Shown here: in pieces, positions 23,412-34,200 of the stretch
Numbering within the stretch: the first letter of the stretch is position 1
How the letters are laid out: each line of letters opens with the position of its first letter
From: Salvelinus alpinus
Taxonomy: Eukaryota > Chordata > Actinopteri > Salmoniformes > Salmonidae
Length of the DNA: 64,000 nucleotides
Reading direction: 5' to 3'
Assembly: GCF_045679555.1 (NCBI RefSeq)
Contig: NC_092122.1
Span: 15,272,065-15,336,064 of the forward strand
The notes under the pieces: generated by a model
The model's database searches: none
What the model saw: the letters and a program-made list of their open reading frames with translations, nothing else
Told to the model about the DNA's origin: nothing
Program-made: the position numbers and the translations under genes

Positions 23412-24815
23412 ATGAGAGGGAGGGAGGAAGGAAAGAGAGAGAGAGGGATGGAGAGAAAGAGAGAGAGAGGAATGGAGAGAGAGGGCTGGAGAGAGAGAGA
23501 GGGCTGGAGAGAAAGAGAGAGAGAGAGAGGAATGGAGAGAAAGAGAGAGAGAGGAATGGAGAGAAAGAGAGAGAGGAATGGAGAGAGAGGGCTGAGAGAA
23601 AGAGAGAGAGAGGAATTGAGAGAAAGAGAGAGAGAGGAATGGAGAGAGAGGGCTGGAGAGAGAGAGAGGGCTGGAGAGAAAGAGAGAGAGAGGGCTGGAG
23701 AGAAAGAGAGAGAGAGGAATGGAGAGAAAGAGATAGAGAGGAATGGAGAGAGAGGGCTGGAGAGAAAGAGAGAGAGAGGGCTGGAGAGAAAGAGAGAGAG
23801 AGAGGGCTGGAGAGAAAGAGAGAGAGAGGAATGGAGAGAGAGGGCTGGAGAGAAAGAGAGAGAGAGGGCTGGAGAGAAAGAGAGAGAGGGGAATGGAGAG
23901 AAAGAGAGAGAGAGGAATAGAGAGAGGGCTGGAGAGAAAGAGAGAGAGAGGGCTGGAGAGAAAGAGAGAGAGAGGGCTGGATAGAAAGAGAGAGAGAGGA
24001 ATGGAGAGAGAGAGAGGGCTGGAGAGAAAGAGAGAGAGAGGGCTGGAGAGAAAGAGAAAGAGAGGAATGGAGAGAAAGAGAGAGAGAGGGCTGGAGAGAA
24101 AGAGAGAGAGAGGAATGGAGAGAGAGAGAGGGCTGGAGAGAAAGAGAGCGAGAGGGCTGGAGAGAAAGAGAGAGAGAGGAATGGAGAGAGAGGGCTGGAG
24201 AGAAAGAGAGAGAGAGGAATGGAGAGAGAGAGAGAGGGCTGGAGAGAAAGAGAGAGAGAGGGCTGGAGAGAAAGAGAGAGAGAGGGCTGGAGAGAAAGAG
24301 AGAGAGAGGAATGGAGAGAGAGGGCTGGAGAGAAAGAGAGAGAGAGGGCTGGAGAGAAAGAGAGAGAGAGGGCTGGAGAGGAAGAGAGAGAGAGGGCTGG
24401 AGAGAAAGAGAGAGAGAGGAATGGAGAGAAAGAGAGAGAGAGGGCTGGAGAGAAAGAGAGAGAGAGGAATGGAGAGAGAGAGAGGGCTGGAGAGAAAGAG
24501 AGCGAGAGGGCTGGAGAGAAAGAGAGAGAGAGGAATGGAGAGAGAGGGCTGGAGAGAAAGAGAGAGAGAGGAATGGAGAGAGAGAGAGAGGGCTGGAGAG
24601 AAAGAGAGAGAGAGGGCTGGAGAGAAAGAGAGAGAGAGGGCTGGAGAGAAAGAGAGAGAGAGGGCTGGAGAGAAAGAGAGAGAGAGGAATGGAGAGAGAG
24701 GGCTGGAGAGAAAGAGAGAGAGAGGGCTGGAGAGAAAGAGAGAGAGAGGGCTGGAGAGGAAGAGAGAGAGAGGGCTGGAGAGAAAGAGAGAGAGAGGAAT
24801 GGAGAGAAAGAGAGG
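23412..24815. repeat. Polypurine minisatellite (GA-rich, about 24-bp units)
   Basis: 1.4 kb of units built from 'ggctggagagaaagagaga' or 'gaatggagagaaagagaga' plus extra GA steps. The + strand is almost pure purine, broken mainly by the CT of 'ggctgg' and the T of 'aatgg'. Rare markers ('agcgag' at 24149 and 24503; 'gagaggaag' near 24380 and 24758) show a larger duplication of 354-378 bp inside the array. Long Arg/Glu or Ser/Leu/Pro frames on either strand are artefacts of the repeat. Confidence 0.95.
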
Positions 24816-25164
24816 GCTGCTCTTTCATTTCCTGAGATTGTGTGTCTCTTAAATCTATCTATTTATCTCTCTGTACTCTCTCTCTGTCTCTTTAGCTTAG
24901 CCTCTGACAGCAATGTACCCTTCCACGACTCTGCTGCTGTGACTGTGTGGGACTCTGATATTACTCTTATTGATCTGCTACCACAGCCTGCACTGACATC
25001 TCTGTGTTGCATCTCTGTGTTATTGTCACATGCTCTGAACAAGTGAATTGAATTGAAGACAGCCCCAGTGTCTCTGGCTGGAGTGGGTGTGTGTACTGTT
25101 TGTGTCCATGAGGAGCTGCAGTGGTCACTCTGACAGTGGTCAGGGGAGGGAATCAATCAGACAG

Positions 25165-26990
25165 TGAACAGAGGAGAGGAGAGATTACAGGGGGAGGGGG
25201 CAGGAGAGATTACAGGGGAGGAGGACAGGAGAGACTACAGAGGGGAAGAGGGGAGGGGACGAGAGACTACAAGGGGAGGAGGGGAGGAGGGGAGGAGAGA
25301 CTACAGGAGGAGGAGAGGAGGCGAGACTACAGGGGGAGGAGGAGAGAAGAGAGACTACAGGGGGAGGAGAGGATGAGAGACTACAGGGGGAGGAGGAGAG
25401 ACTACATGGGAAGGAGGAGAGGAGGAGAGACTACAGGGGAAGGAGGATAGGAGGAGAGACTACAGGGGGAGGAGGAGAGACTACAGGGGGAGGAGGAGAG
25501 GAGAGACTACAGGGGGAGGAGGAGAGGAGAGACTACAGGGGGAGGAGGAGAGGAGAGACCTACAGGGGTAGAATGAGAGGAGAGACTATGGGGGAGGAGA
25601 GACTACAGGGAGAGGAGGAGAGACTACAGGGAGAGGAGAAGAGACTACAGGAGCGGAGGAGAGGAGAGACTACAGGGGAAGGAGGAGAGACTACAGGGGG
25701 AGGAGGAGAGGAGAGACCTACAGGGGTAGAAGGAGAGGAGAGACTATGGGGGAGGAGAGACTACAGGGAGAGGAGGAGAGACTACAGGGAGAGGAGAAGA
25801 GACTACAGGGGCAGAGGAGAGGAGGAGAGACTACAGGGGAAGGAGGAGAGACTACAGGGGGAGGAGGTAGGGAGAGACTACAGGGGGAGGAGAGAGGAAG
25901 AGAGACTACAGGGGGAGAGGAGAGAAGAGACTACAGGAGTAGGAGGAGAGGAGAGACTGTAGGGGAGGGGGAGAGGAGAGACCTACAGGGGTAGAAGGAG
26001 AGGAGAGACTAGGGGGAGGAGAGGAGGAGAAACTATGGGGGAGGAGAGGAAGAGAGACTACAGGGGAGGAGGAGAGACTACAGTGAGAGGAGGAGAGACT
26101 ACAGGGGCTGAGGAGAGGAGGAGAGACTACAGGGGAATGAGGAGAAAATACAGGGGGAGGAGGAGAGGAAAGACTACATTAGGAGAAGTAGAGGAAAGAC
26201 TACAGGGGAAGGAGGAGGAGAGACTACAAGGGGAGGAGGAGAGACTACAGAGGAAGGAGGAGAGGAGAGACTACAGGGGGAGAGGAGAGACTACAGGGGG
26301 AGAGGAGAGACTACAGGGGGAGGAGGAGAGGAGAGACTACAGGGGGAGGAGGAGAAGAGAGACTACAGGGGGAGGAGGAGAGGAGAGACTACAGGGGGAG
26401 AAGAAGAGGAGAGACTACAGGGGGAGGAGGAGAGGAGAGACTACAGGGGAGGGGGAGAGGAGAGACTACAGGGGAGGGGAGAGGAGAGACCTACAGGGGG
26501 AGAGGAGGAGAGGAGAGACTAGGGGAGGGGGAGAGGAGAGACTACAGTGGGAGGGGAAGAGGAGAGCCTACAGGGGGAGGGGAAGAGGAGAGGAGAGACT
26601 GCAGGGGAGGGGGAGAGGAGAGACTACAGGGGGAGGAGAGGAGAGACTACAGGGGAGGGGGAGAGGAGAGACTACACGTGGAGGGGGAGAGAAGAGTCTA
26701 CATTGGAGAGGAAAGACTACAGGGGGAGGAGGAGAGGAGAGACTACAGGGGGAGGAGGAGAGGAGAGACTACAGGGAGGAGGAGAGGAGAGACTACAAGT
26801 GGAGGGGGAGAGGAGAGTCTACATTAGAGAGGAAAGACTACAGGGGGAGGAGGAGAGGAGAGACTACAAGTGGAGGGGGAGATGAGAGTCTACATTGCAG
26901 AGGAATGACTACAGGGGGAGGGGAGGAAAGACTACAGGCGGAGAGGAGAGGAGAGACTTCAGGGGGAGGGGAGAGGAGAGACTTCAGCGG
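25165..26990. repeat. Second polypurine minisatellite ('gagactacaggggga' units)
   Basis: 1.8 kb of units containing 'gagactacagggggagg' with variable 'aggag' steps (about 18-35 bp). It is unrelated in unit sequence to the array at 23412-24815 but equally purine-biased on the + strand. Variants such as 'gtctacattggagagg' occur near 26695, 26815 and 26887. Open frames with ERRDYRG-type repeats are artefacts. It lies in the intron about 165 bp before the lhfpl3 exon. Confidence 0.95.
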
Positions 26991-27154
26991 ATGAATTTAG
27001 AATGCTGCGTTGATATGGTATGGGTTAAGCTAACTATCTCTCTTTGTCTCTTTCTCTCTCTTTCTCCCTCCATCTTTCTGTTTTTCTCCTGTACTCTCTC
27101 TTTTCTGTAATCTCCCCCTTTCTCTCCCTCCCTCCCTCCCTCCCTCCCTCCCAG

Positions 27155-27399
27155 GTACGTGCCTGATTCTGGGCTGTATGATCTACCCAGACGGCTGGGA
27201 CAGTGATGAGGTGAAGAGGATGTGTGGGGAGCAGACAGACAAGTACACCCTGGGAGCGTGTTCCGTGCGCTGGGCCTACATCCTGGCTATCATGGGCATC
27301 ATGGACGCCCTGATACTCTCCTTCCTGGCCTTCGTCCTGGGAAACCGTCAGGATGGGCTGATGGCTGATGAGCTGCTGGATAGTAAGGACAACACTTAA
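27155..27399 (+). CDS. lhfpl3: lhfpl3, terminal coding exon (LHFPL tetraspan protein)
   Basis: The exon follows a polypyrimidine tract and acceptor 'ccctcccag' (AG at 27153-27154) and ends in TAA at 27397-27399. It encodes the C-terminal third of an LHFPL-family four-transmembrane protein: the end of TM3 ('CLILGCMIY'), the second extracellular segment ('[20 protein letters not shown]' with one Cys here and another in 'LGACSVRW'), TM4 ('[20 protein letters not shown]'), and a short cytosolic tail. '[10 protein letters not shown]' and 'LGNRQD' fit LHFPL3 better than LHFPL4 or LHFPL5, from memory. LHFPL proteins act as membrane partners of channels and receptors; LHFPL4 assists GABA-A receptors. 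The tail differs from the mammalian one. A GTAAGG at 27383 could be an alternative donor, but read-through to TAA is simpler. Earlier exons lie left of the window. Confidence 0.88.
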
Positions 27400-27594
27400 T
27401 CTAAGATCAGTTTGTGATTTTAGGTCATTATGAATAAGGTTACCTGGAGAGGGGTTACCTGATTCTAGATCAGTACTCCTACCCTGAGATGCTTTGTGAA
27501 TACGAGCTGTGGACTTTCCTCATGTGAGCATGCCATACAGAGGCTCTCACAAAGTGATATGTGTGATAGTTCAGGTCTGTGTAAGGTCATAGAG

Positions 27595-27737
27595 CAATGC
27601 TCTTCAATCCTGCTCCTGGGGACCACAGGGTGTCTACCTGTCTCTGAAGGGCAGCACCATACTGATGTGTTAGTGCTGGGCTGCACCAAACACCTGCACA
27701 CCCTTTGGCTCTCCGGGACCAGGAGTGAAGAACACTG
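27595..27737. mobile_element. Probable hAT-like MITE, eroded
   Basis: Imperfect inverted termini 'caatgctcttcaatcctg' on the left and 'ccaggagtgaagaacactg' on the right, with 'ctggctgcac'-type interior ('gtgctgggctgcaccaaaca', 'cctttggctctccgggacc'). These resemble a very common fish MITE remembered as ending in 'caggaccagggttgagg'. No target duplication seen. Confidence 0.5.
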
Positions 27738-28435
27738 TTGCACAGAATAACAGAACCTCTGTAACTGAAGTCTGAGCCGCCTCTCCTCCAGACCCTCCTG
27801 TATCTTTGGCTTTAATGTATTTAGGCTAATAAATACACACTTCTCATCAACCCCCTCCTCCAAAGCCCAGAGCATGGGGTGGGTGTGTATCAAAGGTAAC
27901 AACTGTATCCTGCTGTGAAAACCCCACATCCCGCACGATAGACATTGATATTTCGTCCCTTTTTATGCAAATATTTTCAGCATAATTTCACACACCCGAG
28001 CCACCACCAATTAACATATTTTAACTGCTTCTGACATAAAACCTGCTTACTGTTATTACCAATGGGATTGGGAATTGGTGAGTCAGAGGGAGAGAGAGAG
28101 AGAAAGTGTGAGAATGAGAGAGGCAGATAAGAAAACAAGATGGCAGAGTCAAAGAGAATGGCTAAAATGAAAAGAAGGGGAAGGAAAAGAAAAAAGAGAG
28201 ATGAAAAGAAATGGAAAGGAGAGGGAGTTGTAGAAAATAAGACGGAAGATAAATTGAGAGAATTTACGGAGTCATGAATCACTAATGGCTGTTTACACAG
28301 CTTGGCTGTCAGCCTGTCTAGATGAATCACATGAACTGGATCAGCATCGGCTAGGGCTGCCTGGTAGTGCAGGAGAACGCCATGGAACAGAGCGAGGATG
28401 CAATTATCAGCTATGGGACAGGAGGAGAGAGAGGC

Positions 28436-28437
<2 letters not shown>

Positions 28438-28476
<39 letters not shown>
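28438..28476. repeat. (GA)n microsatellite
   Basis: About 18 uninterrupted AG dinucleotides. Confidence 0.95.
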
Positions 28477-28478
<2 letters not shown>

Positions 28479-29310
28479 TGTCTCAATTGGGCACACATTC
28501 AAATTAAGTCTAGTAGGCTCTGCTTCCAAAATCCGAGACGCCCTCAATTATCAATATTATAAGGGTTTCAAGATGTATGACTTCACGTAATCAGCTATAA
28601 GGAGAGAGAGAGAACACAATGACTGAGTCTCATTTTGGCAAAGTGATTAATTGTTCTGTTGCAGTAATGTATGTGTCAGTCCACTGATTAACTATGTTTA
28701 TAAAGGAGGTCTCTGAGCCATTTAGATAAGGATGTCATTACCTTACTACTGATTGGTGACTTTTCCTCACTACTGCCACCCCATGTATGTCTCTGTTACT
28801 ACAAGTACAGAAGCTCTAGTGGTATTCATAGTGACATTACCAATGCTAACCTCTCTTCTCTCCTCACAGAGACGGGTAATTCCATATAAACAGTCAAATA
28901 CTGTACAAAGGTGTGTGTGCTTTTTGTGAATTATCTGATATACTTTCATGGGATCAATATCCATATGCTTACGTTGCCATTGGTAAATCTAGTTGTGTTC
29001 TTTGTTCACAGGTGTCGGTGCCCATCAGAGGTAAAGATAATGTAACACAACGTTCCAGCTTCATACCTGTCACTCTGGAGGTGGAAAGGAGAGCTACTGC
29101 TGTTGGGAAGAACAGAACGAGAAAAAGACAAATGAATGAAAGGAGGAGACACATCCTCTCCAAGAGAACCCACTTAGTAAAGACCAACCCCTACGGACCC
29201 TTTCTCATCCAGGCATGACCTTGATATTGGCAACAACAGATGGAAGACTTCATATTGTTTTATGAAATGAAATCCGCTACTGAGTGGACACAGTAGGCCG
29301 ATAGCTTTAT

Positions 29311-29530
29311 GGGCGGCAGATAGCGTAGCTGTTAGAGCATTGGGTCAGTAACCGAAAGGTCGCTGGTTTGAATACCTGAGCCGACAAGGTGAAAAAAAGT
29401 CTGCCGTTGTGCCCCCTGAGCAAGGCACTTAACCCTGATTTGCTCCAGAGGCGCTGTACTACTATGGCTGACCCTGTAAAACAACACATTTCACTGCACC
29501 TATCCAGTGTATGTGACAATAAAACATATT
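29311..29530 (+). mobile_element. tRNA-derived SINE
   Basis: The head has an A-box-like 'tagcgtagctgttagagc' and a B-box-like 'ggtttgaatacc', followed by 'gagccgacaaggtgaaaaa', 'gagcaaggcacttaaccct', 'ctgtactactatggctgacc' and a tail 'gtatgtgacaataaaaca'. The order and sequence fit a salmonid tRNA-derived SINE related to, but distinct from, the HpaI-type copy at 286-460. Confidence 0.8.
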
Positions 29531-29624
29531 ACCAAGTCATAAGAGGAAAGTTTTGTTTGTGAAAAAGAACATGAGATTCTGTCTCACCATTCAAGGCCCT
29601 AGCATAGAAAAACACTAATTAACT

Positions 29625-29784
29625 CAGCGTTTCCCAAACTCGGTCCTGGGAACCCCAAGGGGTGCACGTTTTGGTTTTTGCCCCAGCATTTGACCCAACT
29701 GATTAAAATAATGAACTAATCGTCAAGCTTTGAACATTTTAATCAGTTGCTTGAGGTCCCCAGGACCGAGTTTGGGAAACGGTG
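29625..29784. mobile_element. MITE with about 30-bp inverted termini
   Basis: Left 'cagcgtttcccaaactcggt' and right 'accgagtttgggaaacggtg' are inverted copies extending into 'cctggg(g)acc' on both sides. The 160-bp length fits a hAT-like MITE, but flanks 'aattaact' and 'aaccagca' show no 8-bp duplication. Confidence 0.7.
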
Positions 29785-31052
29785 AACCAGCACATGACCG
29801 CACATGACCGCTAGGCTACAGCATTGGATTGTTCAGACGTCTGATCAAACAGAGCTGTCGTCTTTATTGTGTCAAACTCACCTCTGGACCACATGTACCT
29901 GAACTGTGGATTCCTTCTTGACTTGTGTTCCACTCTTTGCTCTTCATTGGACTCATCATTGTAAGACTGTTTACAGTGGGTGAGCATGGGCCATGAGAAC
30001 TGTCTGGCTTGCTGAGCCACCTTACTGGACCTTACCTTAACCATTTTAAATCTAATCTTCAACGGGGTGACATCAGAGTTGGGACGTCCCACGGATCCCA
30101 TTTAGACTTGTCCGTACTGGAAGACAACAGCTGAACAGAGAGTGATGCTCCACCACTGACACCACATTAAATGTGACTAAGTTGAAGGTAAAGAAGAAAT
30201 CTTGTAGCTGTAATGAATGACTGTTGTGATAGAATCAGAGAGGTAGAGATCAGAGCCATGTAGGACTACTCTGTATAGAGGTCTAGAGCAGGCTGCCAAT
30301 CATAGTGTCCTCGGCAACCCTGGAGAAAACCATGCTGAAGAACAATGTATTAAGTAGAATAATAGGCCTATTAACAAATCGAAATAGCTGTTCTAAGTGT
30401 TGGAATATTATCTTGTCTCGACTATGATATTTGCTATTGATTCACTTCAGATGTGCCATGCAATGTATACAGACAGTATTGTAGAGTATTGCCATTTTAC
30501 TATGGGAAGAAGTGGTTCCATAAAGTTTGGCTCAGTGTCTTGAATTGTATTATCTGGGAATATAACCTTATAGAATCCATCTGCAACTTTATCACTAGTA
30601 GCAATGTGTCGTTAACGGAAAGTCATTCTTGCTCTCTATCCAGCACATTTTATCAATGAATGAAAATACAATTTCTTGAAGGTCAAAATGTGGATGTTAT
30701 GGCCATTTTAAAAGGGACAGAACTGTTTGAAAAGATCAGTGGTCTCCAGAGCCCATGTAAACTCAAGTCATGTAGCTTACCACTGCCACACAAACAGGGC
30801 TGCAACACAACTTTATAACTATTATGTCAGCAGTCCACTGCCAGCAGCATAGCACCCTGCATCCCACTGCTGGCTTGCCCTTGAATCAAAGCATGGTTGT
30901 TCCCGGTTGAAAGACCAGATGCTGCTGGAAGCAGTGTTGGAGGGCCAGCTGATAGCTGGTGAGTGTAGTGCTTTATAAATCCACTCTCATTATGTCATAA
31001 ATGTGCCTAGTGTTCTTATGGGGCTTCTGGGCTGAAACAAGCTCAACTTAAC
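29785..31052. other. Non-coding flank; two short shared repeat segments
   Basis: 29880-29912 ('ggaccacatgtacctgaact') resembles 53687-53711, and 30032-30100 resembles the right half of the MITE at 54298-54418. No exon recognised. Confidence 0.4.
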
Positions 31053-31060
31053 ATGTGAAC

Positions 31061-31201
31061 CACAGGAAGCTGCTGTGGGGACGGCTCATAATAATGTCCG
31101 GAACGTAGTCAATGGAATGGCATCATACCATTCCACTGATTCCACTCCAGCCATTACCACGAGCCTGTCCTCCCCACTTAAGGTGCCACCAACCTCCTGT
31201 G
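31061..31201. mobile_element. hAT-like MITE with perfect 8-bp target duplication
   Basis: A 141-bp element with ends 'cacaggaagctgctgtgg' and 'ccaccaacctcctgtg'. It is flanked on both sides by 'atgtgaac' (31053-31060 and 31202-31209), an exact 8-bp duplication. The interior ('ggaatggcatcataccattc', 'attaccacgagcctgtcctc') is a fragment of an abundant salmonid repeat. It sits 34 bp before the giant minisatellite. Confidence 0.85.
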
Positions 31202-31235
31202 ATGTGAACTAATAAACATGTGAACATATTCATTC

Positions 31236-34200
31236 AGTCCAACCCCCACCTACCTTATTATACTGGCTAGTCCAACCCCCACCTACCTTATTATACTGGC
31301 TAGTCCAACCCCCACCTAACTTATTATACTGGCTAGTCCAACCCCCACCTACCTTATTATACTGGCTAGTCCAACCCCCACCTACCTTATTATACTGGCT
31401 NNNNNNNNNNNNNNNNNNNNNNNNNNNNNNNNNNNNNNNNNNNNNNNNNNNNNNNNNNNNNNNNNNNNNNNNNNNNNNNNNNNNNNNNNNNNNNNNNNNN
31501 CCAACCCCCACCTACCTTATTATACTGGCTAGTCCAACCCCCACCTAACTTATTATACTGGCTAGTCCAACCCCCACCTACCTTATTATACTGGCTAGTC
31601 CAACCCCCACCTACCTTATTATACTGGCTAGTCCAACCCCCACCTAACTTATTATACTGGCTAGTCCAACCCCCACCTAACTTATTATACTGGCTAGTCC
31701 AACCCCCACCTACCTTATTATACTGGCTAGTCCAAACCCCACCTACCTTATTATACTGGCTAGTCCAACCCCCACCTACCTTATTATACTGGCTAGTCCA
31801 ACCCCCACCTAACTTATTATACTGGCTAGTCCAACCCCCACCTACCTTATTATACTGGCTAGTCCAACCCCCACCTACCTTATTATACTGGCTAGTCCAA
31901 ACCCCACCTACCTTATTATACTGGCTAGTCCAACCCCCACCTACCTTATTATACTGGCTAGTCCAACCCCCACCTACCTTATTATACTGGCTAGTCCAAC
32001 CCCCACCTACCTTATTATACTGGCTAGTCCAACCCCCACCTAACTTATTATACTGGCTAGTCCAACCCCCACCTACCTTATTATACTGGCTAGTCCAACC
32101 CCCACCTAACTTATTATACTGGCTAGTCCAACCCCCACCTACCTTATTATACTGGCTAGTCCAACCCCCTCCTACCTTATTATACTGGCTAGTCCAACCC
32201 CCACCTACCTTATTATACTGGCTAGTCCAACCCCCACCTAACTTATTATACTGGCTAGTCCAACCCCCACCTACCTTATTATACTGGCTAGTCCAACCCC
32301 CACCTCACTTATTATACTGGCTAGTCCAACCCCCACCTAACTTATTATACTGGCTAGTCCAACCCCCACCTACCTTATTATACTGGCTAGTCCAACCCCC
32401 ACCTACCTTATTATACTGGCTAGTCCAACCCCCACCTACCTTATTATACTGGCTAGTCCAAACTCCACCTACCTTATTATACTGGCTAGTCCAACCCCCA
32501 CCTACCTTATTATACTGGCTAGTCCAACCCCCACCTAACTTATTATACTGGCTAGTCCAACCCCCACCTACCTTATTATACTGGCTAGTCCAACCCCCAC
32601 CTAACTTATTATACTGGCTAGTCCAACCCCCACCTACCTTATTATACTGGCTAGTCCAACCCCCACCTACCTTATTATACTGGCTAGTCCAACCCCCACC
32701 TAACTTATTATACTGGCTAGTCCAACCCCCACCTACCTTATTATACTGGCTAGTCCAACCCCCACCTAACTTATTATACTGGCTAGTCCAACCCCCACCT
32801 AACTTATTATACTGGCTAGTCCAACCCCCACCTAACTTATTATACTGGCTAGTCCAACCCCCACCTAACTTATTATACTGGCTAGTCCAACCCCCACCTA
32901 ACTTATTATACTGGCTAGTCCAACCCCCACCTAACTTATTATACTGGCTAGTCCAACCCCCACCTAACTTATTATAGTGGCTAGTCCAACCCCCACCTAC
33001 CTTATTATACTGGCTAGTCCAACCCCCACCTAACTTATTATACTGGCTAGTCCAACCCCCACCTACCTTATTATACTGGCTAGTCCAACCCCCACCTAAC
33101 TTATTATACTGGCTAGTCCAACCCCCACCTAACTTATTATACTGGCTAGTCCAACCCCCACCTACCTTATTATACTGGCTAGTCCAACCCCCACTACCTT
33201 ATTATACTGGCTAGTCCAACCCCCACTACCTTATTATACTGGCTAGTCCAACCCCCACCTAACTTATTATACTGGCTAGTCCAACCCCCACCTACCTTAT
33301 TATACTGGCTAGTCCAACCCCCACCTACCTTATTATACTGGCTAGTCCAACCCCCACCTACCTTATTATACTGGCTAGTCCAAACCCCACCTAACTTATT
33401 ATAGTGGCTAGTCCAACCCCCACCTACCTTATTATACTGGCTAGTCCAACCCCCACCTAACTTATTATACTGGCTAGTCCAACCCCCACCTACCTTATTA
33501 TACTGGCTAGTCCAACCCCCACCTAACTTATTATACTGGCTAGTCCAACCCCCACCTAACTTATTATACTGGCTAGTCCAACCCCCACCTACCTTATTAT
33601 ACTGGCTAGTCCAACCCCCACTACCTTATTATACTGGCTAGTCCAACCCCCACTACCTTATTATACTGGCTAGTCCAACCCCCACCTAACTTATTATACT
33701 GGCTAGTCCAACCCCCACCTACCTTATTATACTGGCTAGTCCAACCCCCACCTACCTTATTATACTGGCTAGTCCAACCCCCACCTACCTTATTATACTG
33801 GCTAGTCCAAACCCCACCTACCTTATTATACTGGCTAGTCCAACCCCCACCTACCTTATTATACTGGCTAGTCCAACCCCCACCTACCTTATTATACTGG
33901 CTAGTCCAACCCCCCACCTACCTTATTATACTGGCTAGTCCAACCCCCACCTAACTTATTATACTGGCTAGTCCAACCCCCACCTACCTTATTATACTGG
34001 CTAGTCCAACCCCCACCTACCTTATTATACTGGCTAGTCCAACCCCCACCTAACTTATTATACTGGCTAGTCCAACCCCCACCTAACTTATTATACTGGC
34101 TAGTCCAACCCCCACCTACCTTATTATACTGGCTAGTCCAACCCCCACCTACCTTATTATACTGGCTAGTCCAACCCCCACCTAACTTATTATACTGGCT

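Larger units (their letters stand above)
27400..29310. other. lhfpl3 3' UTR/flank, mostly unannotated
   Basis: Follows the stop codon, so the start is 3' UTR. 'aataaa' occurs at about 27829, but I cannot tell whether it is the used polyadenylation signal. A weak MITE lies at 27595-27737 and a (GA)n tract at 28438-28476. No further exon is convincing. Confidence 0.4.

Noticed and set aside
23359..24828. 489-codon Ser/Leu/Pro frame and overlapping Arg/Glu frames
   Set aside because: Translations of the GA minisatellite in several frames on both strands.
26035..26994. 319-codon 'ERRDYRG'-rich frame
   Set aside because: Translation of the second polypurine minisatellite; ends where the repeat ends.
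28869..29040. Possible extra lhfpl3 3' exon after acceptors near 28870 or 29012
   Set aside because: Using the potential donor at 27383 gives only a handful of residues before a stop, with no match to the known tail; not supportable without transcripts.
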